This document shows positions 32,345 through 45,137 of a DNA stretch of 64,000 nt, one piece after another. The stretch comes from Hygrocybe punicea (Eukaryota > Basidiomycota > Agaricomycetes > Agaricales > Hygrophoraceae): contig OY744469.1 of assembly GCA_963556145.1 (NCBI GenBank), forward strand, positions 744,001 to 808,000, given 5' to 3'. A program made the translations under genes and the position numbers. Below the pieces are notes generated by a model. It worked only from the letters and a program-made list of their open reading frames with translations, made no database searches and had not been told where the DNA came from. Within the stretch, counting starts at the first letter, position 1. The number at the start of each line of letters is the position of its first letter.

Positions 32345-33999
32345 TTAGTCTGGGGTATACACCGGCGGCAAATCCATAATAGCCGCCGGGTTCACATCGT
32401 CATCACCAGAGCTACTAGCGCGTATCCCGCTATCGACATGTTGGTGAGGCAGCGTCGAGCCGCTATCGAACGACATCACCACCTCCTGCGGGCGCCGCTT
32501 CACATCATTCCGCGACGTCGTCGTTGTCGTCGTCATTGTCGTCGTCGTGGAAGGGCCGGGGCCAGAAGAAGTCCTCGGAGTGCCGATCGCCGAGAACGAA
32601 GAAATAGACGACAGAGGAGAGGTTGTCTTGTAAGCATTATGTATTACGCTGCCCGACGTTACCACACCCCGTTGCGCAAAAGGTCCGGTGTACGGCGATA
32701 CAGTAGCCTGAGAAGTAGAAGTGGGTAGTACATCGACGTCGGAGTGGAAGCTTGGCCGGCCTGCGTTGTTGTACGTTGGAGCCTGCGGGGTCACGGTGTT
32801 CCTGGGTAAGATGAAGGGGAAGATGTGGGCTTCGTCGGAGAGGAGGGGTTGGGTGTGAGGGGCGGACGCGGATGTCGGTCCGGATTGCGCTGAAATGTTT
32901 TGTATTTTTGTGTAATGATGAGTGGGCGTGTTGAAAAGAAAACATTCGGAAGGGGAAGGGGGGTGGGGATGGTCGGAAAAGGGACAAATGGTGAAATATT
33001 TATATTTGATATGACTCACAATCATGGTCGATGTATTCCTTTGGGAAATTATTGTTTTGGTGCTGTTTGCGGTGCCGGTAGAAAATGAGTGCGAGGAGGA
33101 GAGCAAGGAGGAGGAAAACGGCTCCGATGGTGCTTCCTATGATGGTGCCCATGTTGTTTTTCGTTCCATTGGATGATGAGGCGGATGTTGATGCCGATGC
33201 TGATGCCGATGTTGATGCTGATGCAGCATCACCGGAAGCCGTGAACGCTGAAGAGGCGGCCTGCGATCCTGCCGGGAGATGACCGATTAGCCCCGTAGGA
33301 CTCGGGTTGAGCGCAGAGAGAGCGGGAAACAGGTTTAACGAACCTGTGTAGCTGAAATAATCGAACCAAACCGTGCCTTCACCAGGGCCGGAACCTGAAT
33401 TGATTTTCGTGACGGTGACGACGAGTTTACTGTAAGAGCATATTAATGGTTATTTTATTTATTTTGACAATGAAATGAATGATGATATTACTGACTGGTG
33501 GCTATTGGAGAGAACGCCGGATTTCCAACTGGATAATGAATTTGTTTAATTATTTATTAATATAATAATACGAAGGATTGGGCGCACAATAGCTGTTTGT
33601 ACGTGTCGCCTTGTCCAGCAGGGGCAACGACTTGAACTGGGTTCCCTCCGTCGAGAGCATATGTTGTCGTCACTCCCGCCGATGTGTCATCGATTGTGCC
33701 ATAGACACCGATGGCCGAACCTGTAATTACCATGAACATGAAGAGAATTACATAAAGCAGTGAGGAACAAAAACGTATTATAAAGAGATTCACCATTGAA
33801 CCCGAAGGTGAGTGTGTCACCTGGGAAAATGTTTCATTTCTATAAGAGGTTTTTCTCCACGCAACATGTGCCAGTGTGGCTCACCTGGTGTTGTCGTACT
33901 GGAGACGGTGCCGTCGTATTCGTTTGGCGTCCCTCCGTCTACCCAAGTCCCAGTGCGGATCACACTGGGGTCTCTGTCGTCGACCATAATCTGGGACAT
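32345..33999 (-). CDS. Single-pass membrane glycoprotein
   Basis: A multi-exon gene. The start ATG at 33999 begins MSQIMVDDRDPSVIRTGTW, the first strand of a beta-rich ectodomain common in basidiomycetes (VDDxDP, GTW, GGTPNEYDGT). Exon 1 is 33999-33885 and exon 2 is 33820-33794 (DTLTFGFNG). Exon 3 starts at 33720 (SAIGVYGTIDDTSAG). Later exons give HKLVVTVTKINSG and TVWFDYFSYTG. A Ser/Ala-rich stalk, a transmembrane helix (GTIIGSTIGAVFLLLALLLALIF), a basic stop-transfer (YRHRK) and a Ser/Thr/Pro-rich cytosolic tail follow; the last exon is 32889-32345. The splice near 33550-33575 could not be placed in frame without a non-canonical site, so a sequencing slip or local damage is possible. It is likely a plasma-membrane/cell-wall protein with no known enzyme activity. 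Confidence 0.72.
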
Positions 34000-34533
34000 G
34001 GTGGAGGCAGATGATGATTCGGCACAATTTGACGTCCGCGCATAGCTTGAGCCTAATGAAAAAACTTGTGACAGCCTGATAGGTTTCACGTAATATTGTG
34101 AACGGGCGTCCACAACCGCTATCTTGAGGAGAAATCTGCCGGTGATGACCCTTAAAACTGGCAAGTCTTGGCAGTTCAGTCTAGCGCTCAAGCCAGGTCG
34201 AACCCTTTAAGCAACACCGCCGTTGAATATATTGAATATTGAATGATTACCGATAATGATGATAATAATCGATAATCACTTGCACCGACTTGTACACTGT
34301 CCCCAGAGTCTACGAAATGCGCTTTACCCGGAGCTGAGCCAATATTATTTATGGCCCTCCAAAGACCACCGTGACCAAGCCCCATCCCGGCAAATAAGAC
34401 CGTATATGGAAAATTATAAGCCGGCAAAAAACCACACATACACCGCACGGCAGTCGTACGACTTACAAAAAAAAAATGTACAAGCTTTGCACTCTTGAAA
34501 CCTCCCCATCACGACCACTCCCCACCCCCCGCC
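34000..34533. promoter_or_regulatory. Divergent promoter, glycoprotein and squalene synthase
   Basis: 534 bp between divergent start codons. It must contain the promoter of squalene synthase on + and of the membrane glycoprotein on -. A polypyrimidine-rich leader (CTCCCCACCCCCC) directly precedes the ERG9 ATG. No sterol-response element was identified. Confidence 0.5.
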
Positions 34534-36297
34534 ATGGCCACGGGCGTCTTCTCAATGCTCGTTCTCCTCGTTCTCCACCCCATCGAATTCCGGACTCTCC
34601 TCCAATACTGGCTCTACCATCAACAGAGGCGCGATATTGCTGCACAGCAAGAACACCCGACCTCTGGGTGGGATAGAAAATCAATGCGGCGCTGCTGGGA
34701 ATTTCTCGACATGACAAGCAGGAGCTTCTCCTCCGTTATCAAAGAGCTCGAAGGTGATTTGGCCAGAACGGTGAGTACAAGGAAATAATGGTCGGCAGGC
34801 GGGGGGGGGTGCAAGACCATTGGCTGAACGGTATATTCTTTTCCCAGATATGCTTGTTCTATCTCGTTCTTCGCGGCTTAGATACAATTGAGGACGACAT
34901 GACCATTCCCGACGAAATCAAACAACCACTCCTCCGTTCCTTCCACATACACACCGTGACCCCAGGCTGGCATTTCGACGGTTGTGGCCCAGAGGAGAAA
35001 GATAAACAGCTGCTCGTGGAATACGACACCGTCGTCGAAGAAGTCAATCGCTTGTTACCAGCGTACGTAGTGACTTCTCTCATTGACACACACACACACA
35101 CACTCATTATCATCTAGATACAAAACCGTCATCATCGATATTTGTCAGAAAATGCAAACCGGAATGGCAGACTACGCTCACAAAGCCGCCACAACCCCCA
35201 ACGGGTCCCACATGTATCTCGACGCAGTGTGGGAATACGACCTCTACTGCCACTACGTCGCAGGCCTCGTAGGCGAGGGCCTCTCCCGCCTCTTCTCCGC
35301 CTCAGAAAAGGAAGCCGAATGGCTCGGCGATCAACTCGAAATATCCAACTCCTTCGGCCTGTTATTACAAAAAACCAACATCATCCGCGACTTCCGCGAA
35401 GACGTCAACCAACGCCGGTTCTTCTGGCCCCGCGAGATATGGGCAAAGGAGGAATATGGGTTCCGTGAGATGGAGGATATGTACAGACCTGGGAACGAAC
35501 AGCGTGCGTCCTGGGCGCAGAGTGGGATGATTGTCGACGCGTTGAGACATGCGACGGATGCGCTCGAGTACTTGGGCCTCTTGCGGAACCAGAGTGTTTT
35601 CAATTTCGTCTCGATCCCTGCCACTATGGCCATGGCCACGCTCGAATTGTGCTTCATGAACCCAAAGATGTTCAAACAGAACATCAAAATCCGCAAAGCA
35701 GAGGCGGCTTCGGTATGTTTTTCTTCCCATCATACTTGTTTTCGTGTTCACCTTAACATTCCATTCTCACCACACCCTAGCTCATCATGCGCTCGACAAA
35801 CCCTCGCGAAGTGGCTTACATCTTCCGAAACTACGCACGGAAGATCCATGCCAAGGCCGTTCCGACGGACCCCAACTTCCTTCGCGTATCGGTAGCGTGC
35901 GGAAAGGTACATCATTATAACAGACTCCATCGTTTACACTACTTGACTTGTATAAACCTATCAGATCGAGCAGTGGTGCGAACACCAATACCCCTCTTTC
36001 GTCAACATCACAGCAAACTCCAACGGCCATCTATCTGCAAAACCACAAATAACCCTGAACGAGGACGACGCACGCACGCGCATAGAAAGACTCAACGAAA
36101 AGTTTGACTCGGGGAGGCCCGGAGGAGGGGAGCATCATGATAATGGTGGGACGGTTCGGAATGGCGTGGGTGTGACCGTGATGCACCAGAATGACTTGAT
36201 GATGCATGTCGGAAAAGCATTCTTGTTGGTTATTGTGGCCAGTCTGGCGATTATTTACGGTGTGCTGTACCTAGTGAGGGAAGTCGATGTGTACTAA
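34534..36297 (+). CDS. ERG9: Squalene synthase
   Basis: Farnesyl-diphosphate farnesyltransferase joins two farnesyl diphosphates to presqualene diphosphate and reduces this with NADPH to squalene, the entry to sterols and triterpenes, at the ER membrane. Five exons (34534-34770, 34848-35062, 35118-35712, 35781-35906, 35965-36297) encode about 501 aa, a normal fungal length, with all introns GT..AG. The first Asp-rich site is LRGLDTIEDDM (91-96), the second is NIIRDFREDVNQ (about 241-246), and YDLYCHYVAGLVGEGLSRL (about 191-209) carries the conserved central helix. The C-terminus ends with a membrane anchor (AFLLVIVASLAIIYGVLYLV). The ATG at 34534 matches the family start. All key residues that I can check are intact. 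Confidence 0.96.
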
Positions 36298-37389
36298 TAC
36301 TAACAAATTTTTGTTGCGTTTATGTTTTGTTTTTTGCAATTGCGGGAATTCAATCAAAGTTTTGGTCAGTCACATGATTCTTCGGGTGATCCCGAAGCTT
36401 GGCAGATAAAATCTTTGTATGTGCTCCTCTTTCCTTTCTTCTTTAATGTTTGACTTCCCACCTTACACTGTACAATTTAAATCAATTCACCAGTTACATG
36501 ATATATCCCATGGAACAATTGAGCACAAATGATTGCCATAGGCCATAGAGTTTGGGGTGACAGTGTGAATTCATTTAAATTGTTCAGTAATAGTGGTGCA
36601 TTGAAGATAACAAAGGCAATGTGGAGGGTTGCCCATTGCAGTGGCATTGTCAACAGTGTAATTGTCATTTAGATATCACTGTTGCAAATGCCTTTGCCAC
36701 CATCATAGTGCAAGTCAATGGCAGGACTGATCAGGACAGTGAAAACCACAACAGGGAGGATGGGGGACATCATAGATGATGTCTCCATCATGTTTGTCAA
36801 TGACGGAATGTGGAGAGGGCCATGAGGGACCTGAATGGTGCAGGCAAGCACCTACTCCCTCCTGCTTTCCCCCCCACATACTGACCCACTTTCACTGATA
36901 ATTTGGGGCTGGAACCCTCCTCCATCCATATCTATCACCTGTTCCCTCCTTCCCTACTCTGCCTGCCCTACCCCCCAGTATCCATCATTGTTGATGATAA
37001 CAGATGTGGGTGAACCTATAGTGATAGGCAGGCCATTGTAATGGTGGTGGAAAAGTCCAAGCCCATCAGTGCACTTGCTTCTGACATCTGATATGTTTCT
37101 GGAATAGTGATGGTATGGTTTGGTTCTGAACCTGGGTTTGAACCTGAACCGAACCTAAGGTTCAAGTCAAGGTTCAGTTAGTATAAAAACCCTCTCAGAG
37201 AGAGGCAATTATAATTAATTCCACATAAATATCTTAGCGGTCAACAACCACTGCACCATATATTCCAATATGTTATGAGCCCTGAATGGCTGTAATGGAA
37301 ACATGATCACACACCTCTGAACATCACATTACCACCTCATATACTAGCTGATTATGACAGACAAAGTCACGCACACATCAGGATCTGAC
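36298..37389. other. Gene-free with a GGTTC-rich patch
   Basis: No gene seen. At 37105-37190 the sequence is built of GGTTC/GAACC words (GGTTTGGTTCTGAACCTGGG, CGAACCTAAGGTTCAAG), like the termini of the hAT-like elements at 46.8 kb, so this may be a decayed end of that family. Confidence 0.4.
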
Positions 37390-37990
37390 CAGATTTATTG
37401 AAGGAGAAGAATTGGATGCCATGGAAGAGATGGATGTTAGCCATGCTTCGGGATCTAGGGTTAGAAACATACATCAATGTGGAATTGAAAGCCCCTATCC
37501 CAGCAGACACTTCCAATCTAACACCAGTGGAATCTGAGGCAATGAAGAAATGGCACGACAGAGACACCAAGATGAGGACATGGATCAAGCTTGCAATTGG
37601 CAACATGGAAATGATACATATCATTGGCGCACACATGGTGAGTGAGATGCTAACCTTGGTAAAGGAATCTAGAGGGAAGCTCAGAATATTAGCGATGCAA
37701 TACACACTGTACTGGTCAATTTCCAAAGAAGGATTCAATATAATCAAGCACATATAAAAACTCTGGAAATTGCAGGAGGAACCCACTTGATGGGAAGCCT
37801 CATTTCCAATGAAGATTTTGTGATGACAGGCAAGAAATATCCACCTTGGGGTGTGAAAACCAAGCAGCAACACTTTTCAGGGAACACTCAGGGGGAGAAG
37901 GAAAAGAAGAGAGAAAAAGAAAGAGAAAAACCCATATCAGGGTGTGAAACTGAGCACAAGGCATTCAGGGTGCTCTGTGTGTAGGTTTAT
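37390..37990 (+). pseudogene. Copia-type gag relic (UBN2-like)
   Basis: The frame at 37398-37757 reads KNWMPWKRWMLAMLRDLGLE, then PIPADTSNLTPVESEAMKKW, then a stretch ending EGFNIIKHI. After a frame change, GGTHLMGSLISNEDFVM follows. This is the order of the gag region of mushroom Copia elements (the tryptophan-rich start, the acidic PxEsEAMKKW helix, the LMGS..SDEDFV block). It is cut off after about 37.97 kb, and no pol follows. A fragment. Confidence 0.6.
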
Positions 37991-38199
37991 GTAGATGGGG
38001 ATACTGTGGGATGGCAGGACAGCAAGATGCACACACCATTTGGTGGTGAGGGGTGAAGAAGAATGTGGTCAGAATAGGGACAGAGAATGAAGAAATCCCA
38101 TGAAGGTGAGCTTACCTTGGAGCCCAGCAATGCTCTGGGCGGTTTTAAAGATGCATTTGAAGTGGGTCAAGGATAGAGGGAATTGGGACATTACTATTA

Positions 38200-38627
38200 T
38201 GGTAAGGCCAAATTGTTAGTAGTTTTACTATTTTGCACAGGGGAAATTTGTTGTAAATTTTTTGGAAGCTTTGTTATAATTTTACATGTTCCAATGGCTG
38301 AAAGATTCATATGCTAAAATATGTATTTTTCTCAGCTGGCCTATCCATCTGAATGTACCTGTTACTGTTAACACTGTTTTGCATTTGGGAAAATTGTTTT
38401 AAAATTTTGGGGAGCTTGTTATAATTTTGCAGCCAATTTTGGCAGTTGCAAAATTCAATCCACATATATCCCTTTGTCACTTACCTCAACCCCACACCCT
38501 TAAAAAGGATTGGATTTTACAACTCCAACTCTAACATTGGCTGTAAAATTATAACAAGCTCCTAAAAATTTTACAACAATTTTCCCAGGTGCAAAATTGT
38601 GAAATCACTAACAATTTGGCCTTACCA
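38200..38627. repeat. MITE with about 95-bp inverted ends
   Basis: The left end TGGTAAGGCCAAATTGTTAG at 38200 is reverse-complemented at 38608-38627, and similarity continues inward for about 95 bp per side (TGTAAA..TTATAATTTTAC). TA flanks both sides (38198-38199 and 38628-38629), suggesting a TA target duplication and Tc1/mariner-type mobilisation. No ORF; 428 bp. Confidence 0.82.
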
Positions 38628-38639
38628 TAATTTTAATTC

Positions 38640-41600
38640 ACAGGACCAGCCCACTGGTTAGTACTCTGATCAAATGGTAGTGAGACAGTCCCATGTTCCT
38701 TCTTGGGATTTCTTGATGTGGCCCAGGCCAAAATTGAGTCCTCATCAGTACAATTTTATTTTTCTCATCCATGCTGGCAAGACATGCAGCATACCTCAAG
38801 TTCAGTTTGGAGTCCATGCTCATCAATGGTGATCTTTGCCTGCAGACTGTCTTGGTATATTTTGTATGTTTTATAAGGTAGGTCTCTGTTCAGACCTGCA
38901 CAACATTCAACTTCAAGTTGAGGCTAACTAAATGCACCCCCAAAGCTTCACCCTCACTTCTCAACACAGTGACCCTCAGGCTCATACTCAGGCTTATATA
39001 CCCCTTGAAGACAGTGTCCTTGCCAAGTCAGTGCCTGTGCCTCATATCCAAACAAATGATGACCTGCAGCAGCAGCCAGGTGAAAGTGTGGCCCAGCCAC
39101 AGGCTCAGGCTGCACCTCTCCCAATGCACATCAAAGCCATGGCTCCAAGCCATTCCAATTACAGTATGTACCAGCATTATTTCATCTAATGCCAATATAT
39201 GATTGACCTGTTAGCAGATGAAAGTGGTGGAAACACCAGTGATCAGGCTTATACGAACTACATGACATACTTGGGCACTCAGTATCTGGTGTATGCCTCT
39301 GCTAGTGTCTCTGTTACCTCACCAATTTCGCTCTTTGTGGTGTTCTTCAGCCCTGAACTTCCTTTCTTGCAATAGTCCACTAGTACTATAGGTGTAGGTG
39401 TCAGCCAGATTCCGTTCTCCAGACAGCCCATCCAACTTGGATCTCTTGGACCACCTACCATGGCAGCAAACCCTGCCCAGCTCCCACTCTCTGCATCCCC
39501 TACTATGAATGTAGGCCTCATTCTGCCCACCTCCTCCCCACCTGCTAAGGACACGGGTGTTATGTGACTTCCATTGACCATACCAATTCTGCCTTTGGGC
39601 CATGCTACGCTGCAAGACCCACAAACCTTTCCATGGTTCCATCACTACAAGGACAATGTCATGGTGAATTTGGAGGGGGAGTCTAAATTGAGCAGTTTTT
39701 CATTCAACAAGCAGAAACCTTCTCAGCCACATTGTTCTGTGGCCCAGGCAAGGTCATTGCATTGAGGTTCCTCTGACCTGCCTTCTGCATCTCATCCATC
39801 ATTCAAAATCTCGAGGCCCTATCCCAGTTCTTCAGAGAGGCTGATATCTTCTCCTGCTCAGTCCTTGGTCTTGCTCTCAGTTTACCTTCTCAGGCCAACA
39901 TTGACAATATCAACTGGAAGTTCTTTCTTTATGTGTTTTCACAAAACTTAGTCCCGGGCCCCCAAGAAATAAATGATTTAATAAGTGAGGAGCTGATGGC
40001 AACCAGAGCATCATCAATTGTTCCTGAGCATAGTACATTTCCAGCTTCAAGTTGTAATTCCAGTGTGCTGACTCTTACAGAACTCATCTTCACCAATGCA
40101 CATGAGAAACAGGTAAGTGTCATTTTCCTGCTCCAAATCACATAAATTGAGCAAGTTATCATTCAGATGTGCAGGAAACTTGGTGAATTCTATGACTATG
40201 TCTAGAATAAATCCTCTTTTTAATGAATGGAAATTTCTATCTGGATCTCGAAGGCCCTCACACCAAACACAGGCAGTTCAGGGACATGGCACATGCCTAC
40301 CTGATGGGTGACATGTACATTCATGAAGAAAACCCGGTTGGTCTCTTTTACCTTTGACCATGGTACTATTGACCAATTTTGCTATGAACAGACAACTGGT
40401 GCTAAAACTGATTTCACACACCCAGGTGCTGTGGAAATGGTGAGGCGCATTATTGAGTTCTGAACTTCGGTGTTGCACTTGATGAAGGGTCTACCACCAA
40501 TGCTTTTTCCAGTGGCAGCAACTATTGTAAGTTATTATCAACATCAGTAACTGGTATTAATCCAATGTTTAACAGCTACATGCTATAATTCGATGCCACA
40601 GCTCAGGGTACCAATCTGGAGCAACCACCTTTGGTGCAGAGGACTTCACTAAGTATACCAGCCTTAAACATCTTCCATTCAGGTTGGTTTCATCTCCTGG
40701 GCCAGAGTATGACTCCTTTTGTAAGTTGTGTGAATCAATTGTTTCAGATTTCATATATGAGCCCCTACCAGTGTAAGTTTTTTATCAGTTGATTTTGACT
40801 GTCTGACATGCATCCAAACAGCCCTGTTATATGCTCCCAACTTTACCTAAGCTTGGGTGAGCAGGAGACGTTTTACCCTGAGTCCAACTCAATTTTGTAT
40901 TAAAAAGCTGTTTATATGTACATCTTGATTGTTGCTTATCACCTTTTCATAGCATTTTCTTTTTTATGCTGAATTAAAATGTTTGAATTATCTTAGGGAC
41001 TTCACGTTAGTTGTGATATCAAATGCTACTACAGCTTGGTTGGCATTACAGCTACTAGTAGCAGAATTGTCAATCATCACCTGTACCAGTGAGATCAATT
41101 ACATTTGGGTCAGTCCTGCTGCCAATGCAAGTCTCATCACACTTATGCTAATAAATGGTCCCTCTTGTCATGTACATGTGACAGATGCAGCACCTTGTGA
41201 AAAGATTTCAAAAATAGGCCTCTGATAACCCTTTTTCTTTGAAGTCATCCAAGGCAAGTAGCAATGAATGATCCAACTTCTGCGAAAAGTGTGAAAATGG
41301 CTTGAAGGATGGAATGGCAATGGAATCAATATCTACAGCATATAAGACAATTGCCTCATGACTAGATAAATGAGTTCATACTATCAAACCTCTGATTTGT
41401 TGCACCACCAAGAGGCATACCATGGTGACCATTGGCCATTGCTGCTACTGGCATTGCTTCCAGGACTACTGCAAATGTATCTCAGATCTAAATTAGACTG
41501 AGAGATGGAAATGGCACCAAACTCACTGGCAGACTCAGGACAAGAAGCATGTGAGTCTGAGCCCAAGGTGGCAAACATGTCTGGTCTTACCACATCAAAA

Positions 41601-43120
41601 CCAAATAAGAAAGACCCAATATTTTGGAAAAATGATTGTTCACTGTAACCCTCAGGTAATATGGGCCATCAAACTAGTTAACATCAGACTGGGTTCTTGG
41701 CGAAGGGCTCACAAATTGGCTTGAATTCACAGTGTTGGCAACTCTGGCATGGTACGTTGTGTCCAAACCTGACCATGACCAATGCAACTGGAGCCCCTGA
41801 TATGTTGAGGATATGGAGTATTGGGTGCTGGTGAGATGGTGCAATTCCACAGGACAGGCATTCTGATTGTGTGGATGAGGAATCTGCTGGTACTCAGTAT
41901 GCCTTTAAATTAAATCGGACTCAAGAGGGGTATGTTCTAAAACTTGACATACCACTGGCAGCAACTCCCACACACCAAGTTTGGGCTTGGACAACAGGTA
42001 CCCACCACACTTTGAAATGCTGCATTGAAGCCAAAATCAGACTCTGGTAATACACTGAGGTCTGAATTATACTGAGAGCAAAAACAACATCCAAACTTAT
42101 GATTTGTAGGCTCTGGGAGAGATGCATTTGGAACTGTACTTAAGGCAGTGAACATATTCTCAGCTTCTGATCTCACCATGTTCAAATCAGGTAAAATAAA
42201 TGAAATATTACGATTGATTACTCACTTTGATGCCTGAGTCACCTGGGGGATACTGGCCATTGAATGCTCAGTCAAGATCATACTGGGCTCCTGCCAGTGA
42301 AGGGCTTGCATATTGGCTTGAATTCACAGTGTCAGGAACTCTGGTGTAGTTGGTTGCATCTAATCTTGACTGCCAGAGTGATGGAAGCCAGAGATTGAGA
42401 ACCCTTCAATGTGGTGAGGACATGGGGTTCTTGGGAGGGGTATGAAACCCCATCTGGAGAAAGTTGTTCCCACATGCCAAGTTTGGCCTGTTTCTTCCCC
42501 ATCATTGATCATCCGTTCCTGTCACTGGCCAGCCCACATTCCAAAGATTTTCCTTGTGGTCTTTTTTTGCTCAACATCTTCATTGAAATTCTTCTCATGT
42601 TCCAAATCACGATTTTCTTTCGAGATCTCAAACTTGGATGAAAAGATCATCAACTTGAACTGGACTATGGTATAAAGCCTTGCATTGTGGGACTCTGGCA
42701 AACATTTATCTCCTGGCTCCCTATGAACCACTTGAATTATGTCAGCTACTCAGGTTTCTTCCCTGGCTATAACATTGGATACTGGTCCTGAATCAGCCAC
42801 TGGGCAGCCTGAAGAAAACCCATTTAGAACCTGGAAACCAGTATTTGAGATTCTTTCCATTTCACTCTCACACACGGGTCTAAAACAAAAGCATAAGAAT
42901 TGAGTATTTTACTATTTTAGAGACAGTGATTTGGAATTATGCAGTGACAGAGACTTACAACTGGTACAATCACAGAGATGACATTCTCCTGCCTTATGTA
43001 TGGACTGGATGCTGGATTCCATGGGCTTTCAGTCCCTTCATCAATATCACAAGTATGTTTTGGGTTGGTATTGTGGGAACCGGTGATGGGGAGCAAGAAT
43101 CACAAAATGACTTCATGTTG
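38640..43120. other. Degenerate region, old transposon debris
   Basis: Many short protein-like pieces in changing frames, with no conserved domain that I can name. Examples are PLPMHIKAMAPSHSNYSMYQ near 39120, SVLTLTELIFTNAHEKQ near 40060, and SGATTFGAEDFTKYTSLKHL near 40610. The pattern (coding-like, frame-broken) suggests one or more very old elements. No intact gene is supported. Confidence 0.4.
41380..42490. repeat. Diverged tandem duplication, unit about 590 bp
   Basis: The segment with TTGGCTTGAATTCACAGTG occurs at about 41711 and again at about 42311. The minus-strand translations of 41384-41593 and 41937-42185 align in order (MVR..MFATL..., then SQSNLDLRYI versus SQYNSDLSVL). The spacing (about 585-600 bp) is consistent, so this is a tandemly duplicated unit that has diverged strongly. 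Confidence 0.55.
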
Positions 43121-43205
43121 CAATTGTGAGTACTCACATCTTTAACAACCAAGGGCTAACCAAACACCAACCAGTACTGTCAAGGAGCGTGATCATCTTG
43201 CAAAG

Positions 43206-45137
43206 ATGTACAATGATGTTCTAGACCTTGTTCCAGGATTTTACAAACAGATGCTCACTACTTCTCTGCATGTGTCTCAATTTACACCCCTCCTCGAATC
43301 CACTAACATTACTCCGGCAACCCCCCTGGTGGTGCTCGTTCATGACCACGGACTCCCACCCAGCCTCAACATGCCACCCCAGACTGATTTACATGACACC
43401 TCACCCAGCCTCATCAACCACTACCCTACCTCTGCGAAGACCCCCAAATTCATCTTCTCCCCTGACAACAACTGGGACTGGCCCATCGGCCAAGTCCGTT
43501 ACATCAATCCTGTCATTCTTGAGCCGCCCCACATGCTTTATACCCACACAGAAGTAAATTACACGTTTCCACCTCCTCCCCATGCCGAATTTGGACACGA
43601 GCCAATTACTCAGCCCCCCAATGATCTGGACCCATTGTCTGACATCTCAAACCATGCCACCCCTGGTTCTGATATAGGAGATATTTGGTTCCCTGCTACA
43701 ACTTATTTGCCTACTCCCCCCTTTACTCCTTTTAACAGTAGTGAGAATTTTGTACCTTTAGTCCCTAGCTCACCTACCTTGTCCTTTGATGATTTGTATG
43801 GTGATTTAAAGTATTCTCCTAGGTCTCCCATATTTGAGAAAAATTTGCCAGATTTAAATAATAATCATGATTATTATTTATATTCTTCAAATAAATACAT
43901 AGATCATAAAGATACTTCTATGTCTGTAGATTCCCAGTCATCCTCTTCTGCTTATTCTGGGAGTGACTCTGAAAATAAGGCTATCAAGACCTAAAGCCCC
44001 AAACCAGATCCACTCACCATCATTATTCCTCATACCACTTCCATAAATTCATCCCTACCCCAGCCTTATCAGGAACATGGATCTAGGACTAGGCCTATCA
44101 GTGTGTCCTCTTCTGAGGACATTAATTCATCTTCTGATGAATCCATGGACACAGACTCAGATGAAGAATTAGAATGGTTCACTTGGACTAGGCCTGATTC
44201 CCCAGACTCAGAAGCAATAACCGAATTTATTTCAGACCTTAGTCAGGCCATTGAAGAAGCCCAGCAACCACTAGATTCCCCTCCAGGCTTGGTATTGCTT
44301 TCACCTACAACACCCCCACTTGAAGATATACCCTTGTTGCAATTGCCACCTGTCTCAGACAATACTTGGTCCTTGCCAGAGGGTGAGGAAATCAATACCC
44401 CCTCTGATGAATACACTAGACTCCCATTTGATTGTGCCAATGCCTTAAATGCAGGAGAGCATATTTCACCCTTACCTCCCTCCAAGAATCCCAAATCCCA
44501 AATCAGTGTTAAATCGGACCCATTATATCCAAAATCCAATCTACTCACTCAGCTTTGCATGGAAGCACCTCCTGTTCGCCCTCAATCACCCATTCAAGTG
44601 TATTCCTTCACCAACTCCAATGCTGGCTCCTCTCATCAGGACTTGGCTGCTGCAAGAATCTTAACAGCTGAGCCAGACCACATGTCTACATTTGATGTTC
44701 ACATTAGTTTCCTCAAAGCTATCAGAGGACCCTTGGTTGAAGGCATTTACAGAATTGGATTCAAGCTAGCTACCCCTGACTGGAGGGCCCTCATCAATGA
44801 AAGGCCTTTAAATGACCCAGTCCGCTATTACTTCAACTACAAATGCTTACTATTTCGGTTTCTGGAAGAAGGAGTTTCTGAAGGACTACCTGAACCTGCA
44901 CAAGAGCATTTTAGGCCCCTTCACTTTACAGAGTCCAACCCTCCCCTTGAAGAAGAAGAAATCACCTTCCTCAAGAATTCTTCCATCATTTTTCACTCCA
45001 ATCGCCATATGTTGCTCTCTGATGCTATCAATGCAGTCTTGGATATGCGCTTTCGCTGCCCTGAAGCAGTGGCAGATTTGCTTAAGGAAGGATATTTTGA
45101 TCCTCCCAAATATCTCAAGTCCACAATTACTCAGTGA
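43206..45137 (+). pseudogene. Gypsy element, gag-like ORF
   Basis: One frame from ATG 43206 to 45137, interrupted by a single TAA at 43992, could encode about 640 aa. It is Pro/Ser-rich and acidic in the middle (SSSDESMDTDSDEELEWFTW). The last 150 residues are more ordered (FDVHISFLKAIRGPLVEGIY, VRYYFNYKCLLFRFLEEGV). No CCHC knuckle is seen. It lies in the gag position, upstream of the protease-like linker and reverse transcriptase of a Gypsy element. The assignment is by position and style. Confidence 0.55.
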
